64,000 nt of DNA from the NCBI RefSeq assembly GCF_018294505.1, contig NC_057796.1:188152907-188216906 (forward strand). The letters run 5' to 3'. A program made the translations under genes and the position numbers. Positions 1 through 11,698 of the stretch are shown one piece after another. The first letter of the stretch is position 1; every line of letters begins with the position of its first letter. The notes under the pieces were generated by a model, which saw only the letters and a list, made by a program, of their open reading frames with translations, was not told the origin of the DNA and searched no databases. Origin of the DNA: Triticum aestivum (lineage: Eukaryota > Streptophyta > Magnoliopsida > Poales > Poaceae).

Positions 1-259
1 GCACGGAGGGAACAGACGGCCCCTAGCCCTCGCCTTGTTCAGATCCTACCAGAGCATTTTTTGACACCACTAGGTCACTTCTCCAATCCAATGGATAACA
101 TGGTTGTAGCGGAAACCCTACTAACTGCGATTCCCACACGGTGATTTTGCCGGTCGCGGTTAAAACCCAGAACGCCATTGAGCTTTTACAGATGGCGATT
201 GCTCAGCAGGTTAATTACTCTTACATTCGGCATCGTGTACACTCGACCTCGCTGCCGAG
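1..259 (+). pseudogene. Gypsy element A, gag fragment 1 (oldest layer)
   Basis: This is part of the gag region of an old Tat-like Gypsy element whose 5' end lies left of the window. A frame from the first bases reads through a segment containing NPMDN and ends in a stretch with SYIRHRVHSTSLPS. That frame is resumed after the inserted element at 10396 with RSYSRHAELPVVSSSERRRP, which shows that both pieces belong to one coding region. A stop and a frame change occur near position 140. The last five bases, CCGAG (255-259), are the target site of the next element. The fragment is a relic and cannot encode a protein on its own. Confidence 0.75.
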
Positions 260-1766
260 TGATACGTCCATTTTGCATCATGCTTTTATATCGATATTTA
301 TTGCATTATGGGATGCTATTACACATTATGTCACAATACTTATGCCTATTCTCTCTTATTTTACAAGGTTTACACGAAGAGGGGGAATGCCGGCAGCTGG
401 AGTTCTGGGCTAGAAAAGGAGCAAATATTGGAGACCTATTCTGCACAACTCTAAAAGTCCTGAAACTCCACGGAAGTCCGTTTTGGAATATATAAAAAAT
501 ATTGGGCGAAGAAAGCACCAGAGGGGGGCCACCCACAATCCATGAGGGTGGGGGCGCGCCCTACCCCCTAGGCGCGTGCCCCTGCCTCGTGGGCCCCCTG
601 GCAGGCCTCCGGTGCCCACCTTTTGCTATATGAAGTCTTTCACCTTGGAAAAAATCAGAAGGAAGCTTTTGGGACGCACCGCCGGCGGAACCTTGGCGGA
701 ACCAAATCTAGGGCTCCGGCGGAGCTGTTCTGCCGGGGAAAACATCCTCGGGAGGGGGAAATCATCACCATCGTCATCACCATCGATCCTCTCATCAGGA
801 GGGGGTCAATCTCCATCAACATCTTCACCAGCACCATCTCTCTCAAAACCCTAGTTCATCTCTTGTATCCAATCTTGTCTCAAAACCTCAGATTGGTACC
901 TGTGGGTTGTAGTAGTGTGATTACTCCTTGTAGTTGATGCTAGTTGGTTTATTTGGTGAAGAATCATATGTTCAGATCCTTTATGCATATTAATACCCCT
1001 CTGATTATGAACACGAATATGATTGTGAGTAGTTACGTTTGTTCCTGAGGACATGGGAGAAGTCTTGCTATAAGTAGTCATGTGAATTTGGTATTCGTTC
1101 GATATTTTGATGAGATGTATGTTGTCTCTTCCTCTAGTGGTGTTATGTGAACGTCGACTACATGACACATCACCATTGTTTGGGCCTAGAGGAAGGCATT
1201 GGGAAGTAATAAGTAGATGATGGGTTGCTAGAGTGACAGAAGCTTAAACCCTAGTTTATGCGTTGCTTCGTAAGGGGCTGATTTGGATCCATATGTTTCA
1301 TGCTATGGTTAGGTTTACCTTAATACTTCTTTTGTAGTTGCGGATGCTTGCAATAGGGGTTAATCATAAGTGGGATGCTTGTCCAAGGAAGGGCAGTACC
1401 CAAGCACCGGTCCACCCACATATCAAATTATCAAAGTAACGAACGCGAATCATATGAGCATTATGAAAACTAGCTTGACGATAATTCCCATGTGTCCTCG
1501 GGAGCGTTTTCCTTTATATAAGAGTTTGTCCAGGCTTGTCCTTTGCTACAAAAAGGATTGGGCCACCTTGCTGCACCTTGTTTACTTTGTTACTTGTTAC
1601 CCGTTACAAATTACCTTATCACAAAACTATCTGTTACCGATAATTTCAGTGCTTGCAGAGAATACCTTACTGAAAACCGCTTGTCATTTCTTCTGCTCCT
1701 CGTTGGGTTCAACACACTTACTTATCAAAAGGGCTACGATAGATCCCCTATACTTGTGGGTCATCA
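260..1766 (+). repeat. F1 5' LTR (1507 bp)
   Basis: It starts TGATACGTCC and ends GGGTCATCA, followed by an 11-bp spacer and the primer-binding site. It pairs with 8901-10390 along its length with scattered substitutions and small indels, including the loss of the middle of a GC-rich dyad in the 3' copy. A TATA-like GCTATATGAAG lies near 628. Short ORFs called within it are accidental. Confidence 0.95.
538..595. repeat. GC-rich dyad in F1 5' LTR
   Basis: The segment has CATGAGGGTG and GGGCGCGCCC on one side and GGCGCGTGCC and CCTCGTGGG on the other, so it can fold into an imperfect hairpin about 80 bp upstream of the TATA-like motif. Versions of the same dyad occur in the F1 interior and in the LTRs of D and E. 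Confidence 0.65.
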
Positions 1767-1777
1767 AGACTCTTTTC

Positions 1778-1795
1778 TGGCGCCGTTGCCGGGGA
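1778..1795 (+). other. F1 primer-binding site (tRNA-Asp)
   Basis: TGGCGCCGTTGCCGGGGA is complementary to the 3' end of plant tRNA-Asp(GTC). It lies 11 bp after the LTR end at 1766. This primer is typical of Athila elements. Confidence 0.9.
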
Positions 1796-1858
1796 GTGAA
1801 GCGCCTTTGGTAAGGAAAGATTTATATAGTGTGCTAAAATTTAGTGTCACTTGTTACT

Positions 1859-2702
1859 ATGGAAAGTAATCCTTTGAGGGGCTTGTTCGGGGTATCTTCA
1901 CCCGACCAGTAGAGCAAAGAGTTGCTCCTCAACCTACTGAACCTACTGAAAATGTTTACTTTGAAATTCCTTCGGGTATGATAGAGAAACTGCTAGCTAA
2001 TCCTTTTACAGGAGATGGAACATTGCATCCCGATTTGCACCTAATCTATGTGGATGAAGTTTGTGGATTATTTAAGCTTGCAGGTATGCCCGAGGATGTT
2101 ATCAAGAAGAAGGTCTTCCCTTTATCTTTGAAGGGAAAGGCATTGACATGGTTTAGGCTATGTGATGATATTGGATCATGGAACTACAACCGATTGAAAT
2201 TGGAATTTCATCAGAAGTTTTATCCTATGCATCTGGTTCATCGTGATCGTAATTATATATATAATTTTTGGCCTCGCGAAGGAGAAAGCATCGCTCAAGC
2301 TTGGGGGAGGCTTAAGTCAATGTTATATTCATGCCCCAATCATGAGCTCTCAAGAGAAATTATTATTCAAAATTTTATGCTCGGCTTTCTCTCAATAATC
2401 GCTCCATGCTCGATACTTCTTGTACTGGTTCTTTTATGATGAAGACTATTGAATTCAAATGGGATTTATTGGAAAGAATTAAACGCAACTCTGAAGATTG
2501 GGAACTCGACGAAGGTAAGGAGTCAGGTATAACACCTAAGTTTGATTGTGTTAAATCTTTTATGGATACCGATGTTTTTCGTGAATTTAGCACTAAATAT
2601 GGACTTGACTCTGAGATAGTAGCTTCTTTCTGTGAATCATTTGCTACTCATGTTGATCTCCCTAAGGAGAAGTGGTTTAAATATCATCCTCCATTGAAGT
2701 AA
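1859..2702 (+). pseudogene. F1 gag, frameshifted
   Basis: Gag is the capsid polyprotein that packages element RNA. The first plausible start is the ATG at 1859 (MESNPLRG). The reading then shifts frame near 1886 and continues in a frame open from 1978 to 2439, with the Athila gag signature of an F-x-G-D/E start, the stretch VFPLSLKGKALTWF, and ESIAQAWGRL. A second shift near 2400 moves to the frame open from 2406 to 2702. Basic and acidic segments follow without an intact knuckle. At least two frame changes mean no complete capsid protein can be made. The family assignment rests on the gag core pattern and the tRNA-Asp primer. Confidence 0.85.
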
Positions 2703-3012
2703 AAGTAGTTGAACCTATTAAAGTTGAAGAAAAGACTATCACTTATAATGTTGATCCTATTGTTCCTACCGCTTATATTGAGAAACCACCTTTCCCTGTT
2801 AGAATAAAGGATCATGCTAAAGCTTCAACTGTGGTTCATAAGAGTAATACTAGAACACCTACACCCCCTGAGCAAATTAAAGTTGAACCTAGTATTGCTA
2901 TGGTTAAAGATCTCTTGGTCGATAATATTGATGGGCATGTTATTTACTTCTGTGATGAAGCTGCTAGAATTGCTAGACCCGATACTAAAATAAACATAGA
3001 CCTGTTGTAGGC

Positions 3013-3842
3013 ATGCCTGTTGTTTCTGTTAAAATAGGAGATCATTGCTATCATGGCTTATGTGATATGGGTGCTAGTGCGAGTGCAATACCTCATTCTT
3101 TATACGAAGAAATTATGCATGATATTGCACCTGCTGAGATAGAAGGTATTGATGTTACAATTAAGCTTGCCAATAGAGATACTATTTCACCAGTTGGGAT
3201 TGTTAGAGATGTTGAAGTCTTGTGTGGGAAAGTTAAATATCCTACTGATTTTCTTGTTCTTGGTTCCCCACAAGATGACTTTTGTCCCATTATATTTGGT
3301 AGACCCTTCTTGAATACTGTTAATGCTAAGATAGATTGCAAAAGGATGTTGTTACTATTGGTTTAGGGGATATGTCTCATGATTTTAATTTTGCTAAATT
3401 TCGTAGACAACCCCATGATAAAGAATTGCCTAGTAAAGATGAAATTATTGGTCTTGCTTCTATTGCCGTGCCTCCTAATGATCCTTTAGAACAATATTTG
3501 CTAGACCATGAAAATGATATGTTTATGAATGAAAGAAGGGAAATAGATGAAGTATTCTTTAAACAGGGACCTATTTTGAAACACAACTTGCCTGTTGAAA
3601 TTCTAGGGGATCCTCCTCCACCCAAGGGTGATCCCGTGTTTGAGCTTAAACCATTACCTGATACTCTTAAATATGCTTATCTTGATGAAAAGAAGATATA
3701 TCCTGTTATTATTAGTGCTAACCTTTCAGAGCAGGAAGAAGAGAAATTATTGAAAACTCTGAAGAAGCACTGTGCTGCTATTGGATATACTCTCGATGAT
3801 CTTAAGGGCATTAGTCCCACTCTATGCCAGCACCAAAATTAA
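3013..3842 (+). pseudogene. F1 aspartic protease and linker, frameshifted
   Basis: The retroviral-type aspartic protease matures Gag-Pol. The frame 3013-3366 contains the active-site stretch LCDMGASASAIPHSLY (catalytic Asp in DMGA, about residue 18) and, towards the C terminus, the flap and hydrophobic part ending PIIFGRPFLNTVNAKID, as in Athila proteases. The frame then changes near 3350 into 3336-3842, which holds the linker to RT (DPLEQYLLDHE, then PLPDTLKYAYLDEKKIYPVIIS). It is a relic without an uninterrupted reading frame. Confidence 0.85.
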
Positions 3843-5190
3843 ATTGGAGAAAGACGCTAAACCGGTTGTTGATCACCAACGACGGTTAAATCCTAAGATG
3901 AAAGAAGTGGTAAGGAAAGAAATACTAAAGCTTCTGGAGGCAGGTATAATTTATCCCGTTGCTGATAGTCAGTGGGTAAGTCCTGTCCATTGTGTCCCTA
4001 AGAAGGGAGGTATTACTGTTGTTCCTAATGATAAAGATGAATTGATCCCACAAAGAATTGTTACAGGTTATAGAATGGTAATTGATTTCCGCAAATTGAA
4101 TAAAGCTACTAAAAAGGATCATTACCCTTTACCTTTTATTGATCAAATGCTAGAAAGATTATCCAAACATACACATTTTTGCTTTCTAGACGGTTATTCT
4201 GGTTTCTCTCAAATACCTGTGTCAAAAGAGGATCAAGAAAAGACCACTTTACTTGCCCTTTCGGTACCTTTGCTTATAGACGTATGCCTTTTGGTTTATG
4301 CAATGCACCTGCTACCTTTCAAAGATGTATGACTGCTATATTCTCTGACTTTTGTGAAAAGATTGTTGAGGTTTTCATGGATGATTTCTTCATATATGGA
4401 ACTTCTTTTGATGATTGCTTAAGCAACCTTGATCGAGTTTTGCAGAGATGTGAAGAAACTAATCTTGTCTTGAATTGGGAGAAGTGCCACTTTATGGTTA
4501 ATGAAGGTATTGTCTTGGGGCATAAAATTTCTGAAAGAGGTATTGAAGTTGATAAAGCTAAAGTTGATGCTATTGAAAAGATGCCGTGTCCTAAGGACAT
4601 TAAAGGTATAAGAAGTTTCCTTGGTCATGCCGGTTTTTATAGGAGGTTCATTAAAGACTTCTCAAAAATTTCTAGGCCTCTGACTAATCTCTTACAAAAG
4701 ATGTTCCTTTTGTCTTTGATGATGATTGTGTAGAAGCATTTGAAATACTTAAGAAAGCCTTGATTTCTGCACCTATTGTTCAGCCACCTGATTGGAATTT
4801 ACCCTTTGAAATTATGTGTGATGCTAGTGATTATGCTGTAGGTGCTGTTCTAGGACAAAGAGTTGATAAGAAATTAAATGTTATCCAATATGCTAGTAAA
4901 ACTCTAGACAGTGCCCAGAGAAATTATGCTACTACTGAAAAAGAATTTTTAGCAGTTGTATTTGCTTGTGATAAGTTCAGACCTTATATTGTTGATTCTA
5001 AAGTAACTGTTCACACTGATCATGCTGCTATTAAATATCTTATGGAAAAGAAAGATGCTAAACCTAGACTTATTAGATGGGTTCTCTTGCTACAAGAATT
5101 TGATTTGCATATTATTGATAGAAAGGGAGCTGAGAACCCCGTTGCAGACAACTTATCTAGGTTAGAGAATGTTCTTGATGACCCACTACC
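3772..5190 (+). pseudogene. F1 reverse transcriptase and RNase H, frameshifted
   Basis: Reverse transcriptase and RNase H copy element RNA into cDNA. RT begins around 3850 (KPVVDHQRRLNPKMKEVVRKE) and shows YRMVIDFRKLNK and PLPFIDQMLERL. The catalytic FMDD, the YxDD equivalent, is at 4374-4385. The frame changes near 4240 and again near 4700. RNase H follows in the frame open from 4760 ([16 protein letters not shown], then [12 protein letters not shown] and [10 protein letters not shown], ending [11 protein letters not shown]). Catalytic residues are recognisable, but two frame changes split the protein. The domain order PR-RT-RH-INT is diagnostic of Gypsy elements. Confidence 0.9.
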
Positions 5191-5229
5191 TATTGATGAT
5201 AGCTTTCCTGATGAACAATTAGCTGTCAT

Positions 5230-6587
5230 AAATGCTTCTCGTACTGCTCCATGGTATGCTGATTATGCTAATTACATTGTTGCTAAATTTATACCACCTA
5301 GTTTCACATACCAGCAAAAGAAAAAGTTTTTCTATGATTTAAGACATTACTTCTGGGATGACCCACACCTTTATAAAGAAGGAGTAGATGGTGTTATTAG
5401 ACGTTGTGTACCTGAGCATGAACAGGAACAGATCCTACGCAAGTGTCACTCCGAGGCTTATGGAGGACACCACGCTGGAGATAGAACTGCACATAAGGTA
5501 TTGCAATCCGGTTTTTATTGGCCTACTCTCTTCAAAGATGCCCGTAAGTTTGTCTTGTCTTGTGATGAATGTCAAAGAATTGGTAATATTAGTAGACGTC
5601 AAGAAATGCCTATGAACTATTCACTTGTTATTGAACCATTTGATGTTTGGGGCTTTGATTATATGGGACCGTTTCCTTCCTCTAATGGGTATACACATAT
5701 TTTAGTTGCTGTTGATTACGTTACTAAGTGGGTAGAAGCTATTCCAACTAGTAGTGCTGATCATAACACCTCTATTAAGATGCTTAAAGAAGTTATTTTC
5801 TGAGGTTTGGAGTCCCTAGATATTTAATGACTGATGGTGGTTCACATTTTATTCATGGTGCTTTTCGTAAAATGCTTGCTAAGTATGATGTTAATCATAG
5901 AATTGCATCTCCATACCATCCACAATCTAGTGGTCAAGTAGAATTGAGTAATAGGGAGATTAATTTAATTTTGCAAAGACTATTAATAGATCTAGAAAGA
6001 ATTGGTCCAAGAAACTTGATGATGCATTATGGGCCTATAGAAGTGCATATAAAAATCCTATGGGTATGTCTCCGTATAAAATGGTTTATGGAAAAGCATG
6101 TCATTTACCTCTCGAACTAGAACATAAGGCATATTGGGCCATTAAAGAGCTCAATTATGATTTCAAACTTGCCGGTGAGAAGAGACTATTTAACATTAGC
6201 TCACTTGATGCATGGAGAACTCAGGCCCATGAGAATGCCAAATTGTTTAAAGAAAAAGTTAAAAGATAGCATGACAAAAGGATACAAAAGCGTGAGTTTA
6301 ATGTAGGTGACTATGTTTTGCTATACAACTCTCATTTAAGATTTTTTGCAGGAAAACTCCTCTCTAAATGGGAAGGTCCTCATGTTATCGAGGAGGTATA
6401 TCGTTCCGGTGCCATAAAAGTCAACAACTTCGAAGGCACAAATCCGAAGGTGGTGAACGGTCAAAGAATCAAACATTATATCTCAGGTAATCCAATAAAT
6501 GTTGAAACTAATGTTATTGAAACCGTAACCCCGGAGGAATACATAAGGGACACTTTCCAGAACGTTTCAGACTCCGAAAAGGAATAG
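5230..6587 (+). pseudogene. F1 integrase, frameshifted
   Basis: Integrase inserts the cDNA. The zinc-binding HHCC part is visible as [12 protein letters not shown] followed by CDECQRIGN. The core has Asp in [23 protein letters not shown] (about 5655-5720), Asp in LMTDGGSHF (about 5825), and the Glu region PYHPQSSGQVE (about 5910). Frame breaks occur at 5803, near 6050 (into PYKMVYGKACHLP) and at 6269 (stop). A C-terminal chromatin-contact segment (LSKWEGPHVIEEVYRSGAIKV) runs to 6587. The protein is not functional in this copy. Confidence 0.9.
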
Positions 6588-6694
6588 GTATGTGGTACGG
6601 TAAACCGACTTCAAAACAGTTCTAATAGCTATTTTTCTTCGTTTTGGAATATTTGAGAAGATAGAAAAATAAGAAGTAGTCGGAAAGGGACACG

Positions 6695-6755
6695 AGGCAT
6701 CCACGAGGGTGGAGGGCGCGCCCTACCGCCTGGGCGTGCCCCCTGCCTCATGGGC
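6695..6755. repeat. GC-rich dyad in F1 interior
   Basis: ATCCACGAGGGTGGAGGGCG and the facing GGGCGTGCCCCCTGCCTCAT repeat the arrangement seen in the F1 LTR. It lies just after the end of pol and before the downstream small ORF. Confidence 0.6.
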
Positions 6756-6916
6756 ACCTTGTGTTCCCTCCGGACTCCGTTTTCATGCACGATACTTCTT
6801 TTGGTCGGTAAAAATTCATTATATAATCTCCCGAAGGTTTTGACCCTCGTATCACTCAAATACCTCCTGTTTTTGTTTCGAGCTGTTTTCTGCCAGAGTT
6901 GTTAAGGCCAGGCATC

Positions 6917-7300
6917 ATGTCGTCCCCCTCCACCAACAATGAGGGCGACGATGCATGGCTAATGAAGATAGAGCGGAAGAGAGAAGAACCCGGGGAGATC
7001 AACAAGGATGATAGGATCAAGAAGGCCATGGAGGATCAAGCTCCGACAGCAGAAGAAGAAGACATCCTTCAACCTCATTACAATCTTCTTACCCATACTG
7101 AAATTGAAGCTTTCAAGATGATTGAAATAGTTCGGGTGCAGAACAAGTATCTAACTCGTGAAAATATTCTGTTGCAAGGGCATATCACCGCACTCAAGGG
7201 CATTATTCGTAAGCTGGAGCACCTCCTACGCTCGAAGATGGACAACAAGCCTACATCATCAACAACTCCATCATCACCACCTCCGAAGAAAGAGACATAA
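6917..7300 (+). CDS. Small ORF downstream of F1 pol (127 aa, unknown)
   Basis: This ORF starts at the ATG at 6917 (MSSPSTNNEGDDAWLMKIER) and ends at 7300. It is charged, with an acidic and lysine-rich first half, a helical middle (EIEAFKMIEIVRVQNKYLTRENILLQGHITALKGIIRKLEHLL) that could be a short coiled coil, and a Ser/Thr/Pro-rich tail. It sits between pol and the 3' LTR, the position of the env-like or accessory ORF in Athila elements, but it has no signal peptide or membrane segment, so I do not call it an envelope. It is open without interruption, unlike gag-pol. Function unknown. Confidence 0.5.
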   Translation: MSSPSTNNEGDDAWLMKIERKREEPGEINKDDRIKKAMEDQAPTAEEEDILQPHYNLLTHTEIEAFKMIEIVRVQNKYLTRENILLQGHITALKGIIRKLEHLLRSKMDNKPTSSTTPSSPPPKKET

Positions 7301-8373
7301 ATACATGGGTATGGGCACTCCCCTTGGCAACTGTCAATCTTGGGGGAGGTGCCCCGGTATTGTATCATCATCACACCCCTAACTTTACCGTTTTTCTTAG
7401 TTCGATCCTTTTGGTAATATCTTGATCTAGTAGAATAAAGTTTTAGTATGATCTAGTTTTGAGTTATGCTTTATGATCCTTCTATGTAATCGAGTCCGTG
7501 AGCTATAAATAATAAAGATTAGTCTTGAGTCGAGGGCTTAATTATCTTGCTATGATCTTGAGGGAATAAAAATAAAAGAGAAGAGAAAGAATAAAAAGAA
7601 TTAAAGAGATCATATTGATCTTATGGAGAGTAATGACTTCACATATAAAAGAGTATGATGAATAAAAGTTGTTGAGAGTTGACAAACATAGTTTTTGTCA
7701 TCGTTGCAATTAATAGGAAGTAATAAAGAAAGAGAGGTTTTCACATATAAATACACTATCTTGGACATCTTTTATGTTTGTGATCACTCATTAAAATATG
7801 ACATGCTAAAAAGTTGATGTTGGACAAGGAAGACAACGTAATGGGTTATGTTTTCTTATATCCGAAATAAACTATATTATCATGGATCATCCAACATGTT
7901 GAGCTTGCCTTTCCCCCTCATGCTAGCAAAATCTCTGCACCAAGTAGAGATACTACTTGTGCTTCCGAATATCCTTAAACCCAGTTTTACCATGAGTGTC
8001 CACCATACCTACCTATTGATTGAGTAAGATCCTTCAAGTAGTTGTCATTGTTGCATGCAATAAAAATTGCTATCTAAATATGTATGATCTATTAGTGTTG
8101 AGAAAATAAGCTTTATACGATCTTGTGATATGGAAGCAATAAAAGTGACGGACTACATAATAAAGGTCCCTATCACAAGTGGCAATATAAAGTGACGTTC
8201 TTTCGCATTAAGATTTCGTGCATACAACCATAAAAGCACATGACAACCTCTACTTCCCTCTGCGAAGGGCCTATCTTTTATTTTTGCTTTATGTCTTATA
8301 CAAGAGTCATGGTGATCTTCACCTTTCCTTTTTACACTTTATCCCTTGGCAAGCACATTGTGTTGGAAAGATC

Positions 8374-8418
<45 letters not shown>

Positions 8419-8887
8419 AATTGGATGTAAGCTATCATAAACTATTATTGTTGACATTACCCTTGAGGTAAAAGGTTGGGAAGCAACACTATAAGCCCCT
8501 ATCTTTCTCTGTGTCCGATTAAAACTCCATACCCATAAGTATTGCGTGAGTGTTAGCAATTGTGAAAGATTAAGTGATAGTTGAGTATGTGGACTTGCTG
8601 AAAAGCTCTTATATTGACTCTTTCTGATGTTATGATAAATTGCAATTGCTTCAATGACCGAGATCATAGTTTGTTAGTTTTCAATGAAGTTTCTAATTCA
8701 TACTTGACATTGTGAATAGATTGTTACTTTAGCATAAGAAATCATGTGACAATATAGATATATGTTGCTGTTATAAGAATGATCATGATGCCCTCATGTC
8801 CGTATTTTATTTTATCGACACCTCTATCTCTAAACATGTGGACATATTTTTTGTTATCGGCTTCCGCTTGAGGACAAGCGAGGTCTA
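7301..8887 (+). other. F1 3' non-coding region
   Basis: AT-rich sequence between the small ORF and the polypurine tract. I see no supported gene. It contains an (AT)n microsatellite at 8377-8416. Long 3' untranslated regions are usual in Athila elements. Confidence 0.7.
8377..8416. repeat. (AT)20 microsatellite
   Basis: Uninterrupted AT dinucleotides inside the F1 3' non-coding region. Confidence 0.95.
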
Positions 8888-8900
8888 AGCTTGGGGGAGT
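8888..8900 (+). other. F1 polypurine tract
   Basis: AGCTTGGGGGAGT lies immediately before the TG of the 3' LTR, where plus-strand DNA synthesis is primed. Confidence 0.85.
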
Positions 8901-10390
8901 TGATACGTCCATTTTGCATCATGTTTTTATATCGATATTTATTGCATTATGGGCTGTTATTACACATTATGTCACAATACTTATGCTTATTCTCTCTTAT
9001 TTTACAAGGTTTACACGAAGAGGGAGAATGCCGACAGCTAGAGTTCTGGGCTAGAAAAGGAGCAAATATTAGAGACCTATTCTGCAGAGCTCCAAAAGTC
9101 CTGAAACTCCATGGAAGTCAGTTTTGGAATATATAAATAATATTGTGCGAAGAAAGCACCAGAGGGGGGCACCCACCATCCACGAGGGTGGGGGGCGCGC
9201 CCCTGCCTCGTGGGTCCCCTGGCAGGCCTCCAGTGCCCATCTTTTGCTATATGAAGTCTTTTGCCCTGGAAAAAATCAGAAGGAAGCTTTCGGGATGAAG
9301 TGCCGCCGTCTCGAGGCGGAACCTTGGTGGAACCAATCTAGGGCTCCGGCGGAGCTGTTCTGCCGGGGAAATATCCCTCCGGGAGGGGGAAATCATCACC
9401 ATTGATCCTCTCATCGGGAGGGGGTCAATCTCCATCAACATCTTCACCAGCACCATCTCCTCTAAAACCCTAGTTCATCTCTTGTATCCAATCTTTGTCC
9501 CAAAACCTCAGATTGGTACCTGTGGGTTGCTAGTAGTGTTGATTACTCCTTGTAGTTGATGCTAGTTGGTTTATTTGGTGGAAGATCATATGTTTAGATC
9601 CTTTATGCATATTAATACCCCTCCAATTATGAACATGAATATGATTTGTGAGTAGTTACGTTTGTTCCTGAGGACATGGGAGAAGTCTTGCTATAAGTGG
9701 TCATGTGAATTTGGTATTCGTTCGATATTTTCATGAGATGTATGTTGTCTCTCCTCTAGTGGTGTTATGTGAACGTCGACTACATGACACTTCACCATTG
9801 TTTGGGCCTAGAGGAAGGCATTGGGAAGTAATAAGTAGATGATGGGTTGCTAGAGTGACAGAAGCTTAAACCCTAGTTTATGCGTTGCTTCGTAAGGGGC
9901 TGATTTGGATCCATATGTTTCATGCTATGGTTAGGTTTACCTTAATACTTCTTTTGTAGTTGCGGATGCTTGCAATAGGGGTTAATCATAAGTGGGATGC
10001 TTGTCCAAGGAAGGGCAGTACCCAAGCATTGGTCCACCCACGTATCAAATTATCAAAGTAACAAACGCGAATCATATGAGCATGATGAAAACTAGTTTTA
10101 CAATAATTCCCATGTGTCCTCGGGAGCGTTTTCCTTTATATAAGAGTTTGTCCAGGCTTGTCCTTTGCTACAAAAAGGATTGGGCCACCTTGCTGCACTT
10201 TATTTACTCTTGTTACTTGTTACCCGTTGCAAATTACCTTATCACAAAACTATCTGTTGCCGATAATTTCAGTGCTTGGAGAGAATACCTTACTGAAAAC
10301 CGCATGTCATCTCCTTCTGCTCCTCGTTGGGTTTGACACTCTTACTTATCGAAAGGACTACGATAGACCCCCTATACTTGTGGGTCATCA
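8901..10390 (+). repeat. F1 3' LTR (1490 bp)
   Basis: It starts TGATACGTCC and ends GGGTCATCA, followed directly by the duplicated target CCGAG (10391-10395). It differs from the 5' LTR by scattered substitutions and several indels, one of which removes the middle of the GC-rich dyad near 9190. Confidence 0.95.
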
Positions 10391-10457
10391 CCGAGTCGTA
10401 GCTACAGTCGGCATGCTGAGTTGCCTGTGGTTTCCAGCAGTGAACGACGTCGCCCCC
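10391..10457 (+). pseudogene. Gypsy element A, gag fragment 2
   Basis: After the target duplication CCGAG the gag frame of element A continues from fragment 1 (RSYSRHAELPVVSSSERRRP). It is cut at 10457 by the solo LTR. The exact continuation of reading frame across F1 supports both the TSD assignment and the identity of A. Confidence 0.75.
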
Positions 10458-10882
10458 TGTGCGTCTAAGGTCGATGGTAACAGGAGACAGGGGACACAAT
10501 GTTTACCCAGGTTCGGGCCCTCTCTATGGAGGTAATACCCTACTTCCTGCTTGATTGATCTTGATGAATATGAGTATTACAAGAGTTGATCTACCACGAG
10601 ATCATAATGGCTAAAACCCTAGAAGTCTAGCCTGTATGACTGTATATCTTTCCGGACTAAGCCCTCCGGTTTATATAGACACTGGAGGGGACTAGGGTTG
10701 TACAAAGTCGGTTACAGAGAAAGGAATCTTCATATTTGGTTGCCAAGCTTGCCTTCCACGCCAAGGAGAGTCCCATCCGTACACGGGGGAGAGTCTTCGG
10801 TCTTGTATCTTCACAGCCCATTAGTCCGGCCCATGTCCAACAGGCCGGACGTCCGAGAACCCCTTAGTCCAGGACTCCCTCA
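10458..10882 (-). mobile_element. Solo LTR, same family as element B
   Basis: On the minus strand this starts TGAGGGAGTCCTGGACTAAG and ends GACGCACA. It matches the LTRs of element B (31880 and 40299) over most of its length, including TATATAA and the CTCGTGGTAGATC segment. It is flanked by CCCCC on the left and CCCCG on the right, a near-perfect 5-bp duplication, and element A gag continues on both sides. No internal domain is present, so it is best read as the product of recombination between two LTRs. It ends about 50 bp earlier than the B LTRs, so it may be a subfamily. Confidence 0.8.
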
Positions 10883-11698
10883 CCCCGCCTAGGATAACCC
10901 ACCCCGTAACCGAACGATTGATGCTCAAGCAATTATTGATGGTGCAGGGGCCTGTCACAAGGCAGAGGCAGTAAACCAGGGGGCTTATCAGCCGCCACTA
11001 GTAGTTCCTTCAGTTTTGATGGGAGCCGGGTCAAGTGCCAGAACCATTGGAGTGTCGTGCCTAGTGTCGGCTTTACTTAATAAGCGCATGCCTAAAGACT
11101 TTAAGGGTCCAGCAAAGTACCCAACTACACGACGGATCTCCCTCCAAAGGCTTGGATCGAGAGCTACGAGCTGGACATGGATATGTTGGACGTCAGTGAT
11201 GCGGTATGCGCCAAGTACGTCACAATGATGTTGGAGGGGCCAAATCGCACATGGTTGAAGAACCATCCCCCAATTCTATCAACATCTGGGTGGAGTTGAA
11301 GGAGTGCTTTATCAAGAATTTTCAAGGAACTTGCAAGTAGTCGATGACAATTGTTGATTTACAGCACTGTGTGTAGCGTGAGGATGAGTTGGCCCATCAT
11401 TGGGCTCGTTGGGTTGCGAGTATTATCCACTCTTCTGATAGCATTCAAGCTGCTCAAGCTGTGTTGATCTTGGAGAAGAATTGTCATTTTCAGCCTCTTT
11501 TGCAGAAACTTGGGTGGCTTAAATGCAAGTGCACTGAGATGGGCAATCTGATGGATGTACTTACTAGATATGCTGACTCTAATGGTACAAAGGATCATAA
11601 CTCTGATGATGATAAATCGGGCAAGGGCAAGAAAAACGGCAGCGGAAAGGGTTAGCAACAGAATGCCCTGAAGCAAAATGGTAATCATAATAACCATG
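10883..11698 (+). pseudogene. Gypsy element A, gag fragment 3
   Basis: This carries the retrotransposon gag core of element A: FKGPAKYPT at about 11100-11120, followed by the capsid region, then a frame from 11389 containing WARWVASIIHSSDSIQAAQA and ending in a lysine/glycine-rich stretch (SGKGKKNGSGKG) with a stop at 11655. Several stops and shifts interrupt it. Gag would package element RNA. The sequence is cut at ATG (11696-11698), which is repeated at 31236-31238 beyond CACTA copy 1, and the zinc-knuckle part of the same gag resumes there. Confidence 0.8.

Larger units (their letters stand above)
260..10390 (+). mobile_element. F1: complete Athila-type Gypsy LTR retrotransposon
   Basis: The element has two long LTRs (260-1766 and 8901-10390), both starting TGATACGTCC and ending GGGTCATCA. 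It is flanked by the perfect 5-bp duplication CCGAG (255-259 and 10391-10395). A primer-binding site complementary to tRNA-Asp follows the 5' LTR, and a G-rich polypurine tract precedes the 3' LTR. The internal order is gag, protease, RT, RNase H, integrase, then a small ORF and a long AT-rich non-coding stretch. The order, the Athila-like gag and the tRNA-Asp primer fit the Athila lineage. Frame changes throughout gag-pol mean this copy is not autonomous. It sits inside gag of element A. Confidence 0.95.

Noticed and set aside
1778..1795. Part of a tRNA-Asp gene
   Set aside because: Only the 18-base complement to the tRNA 3' end is present, at the place of a primer-binding site; no cloverleaf can be formed.
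6917..7300. Retroviral envelope gene in F1
   Set aside because: The ORF has neither signal peptide nor membrane segment; its position alone does not justify the name.
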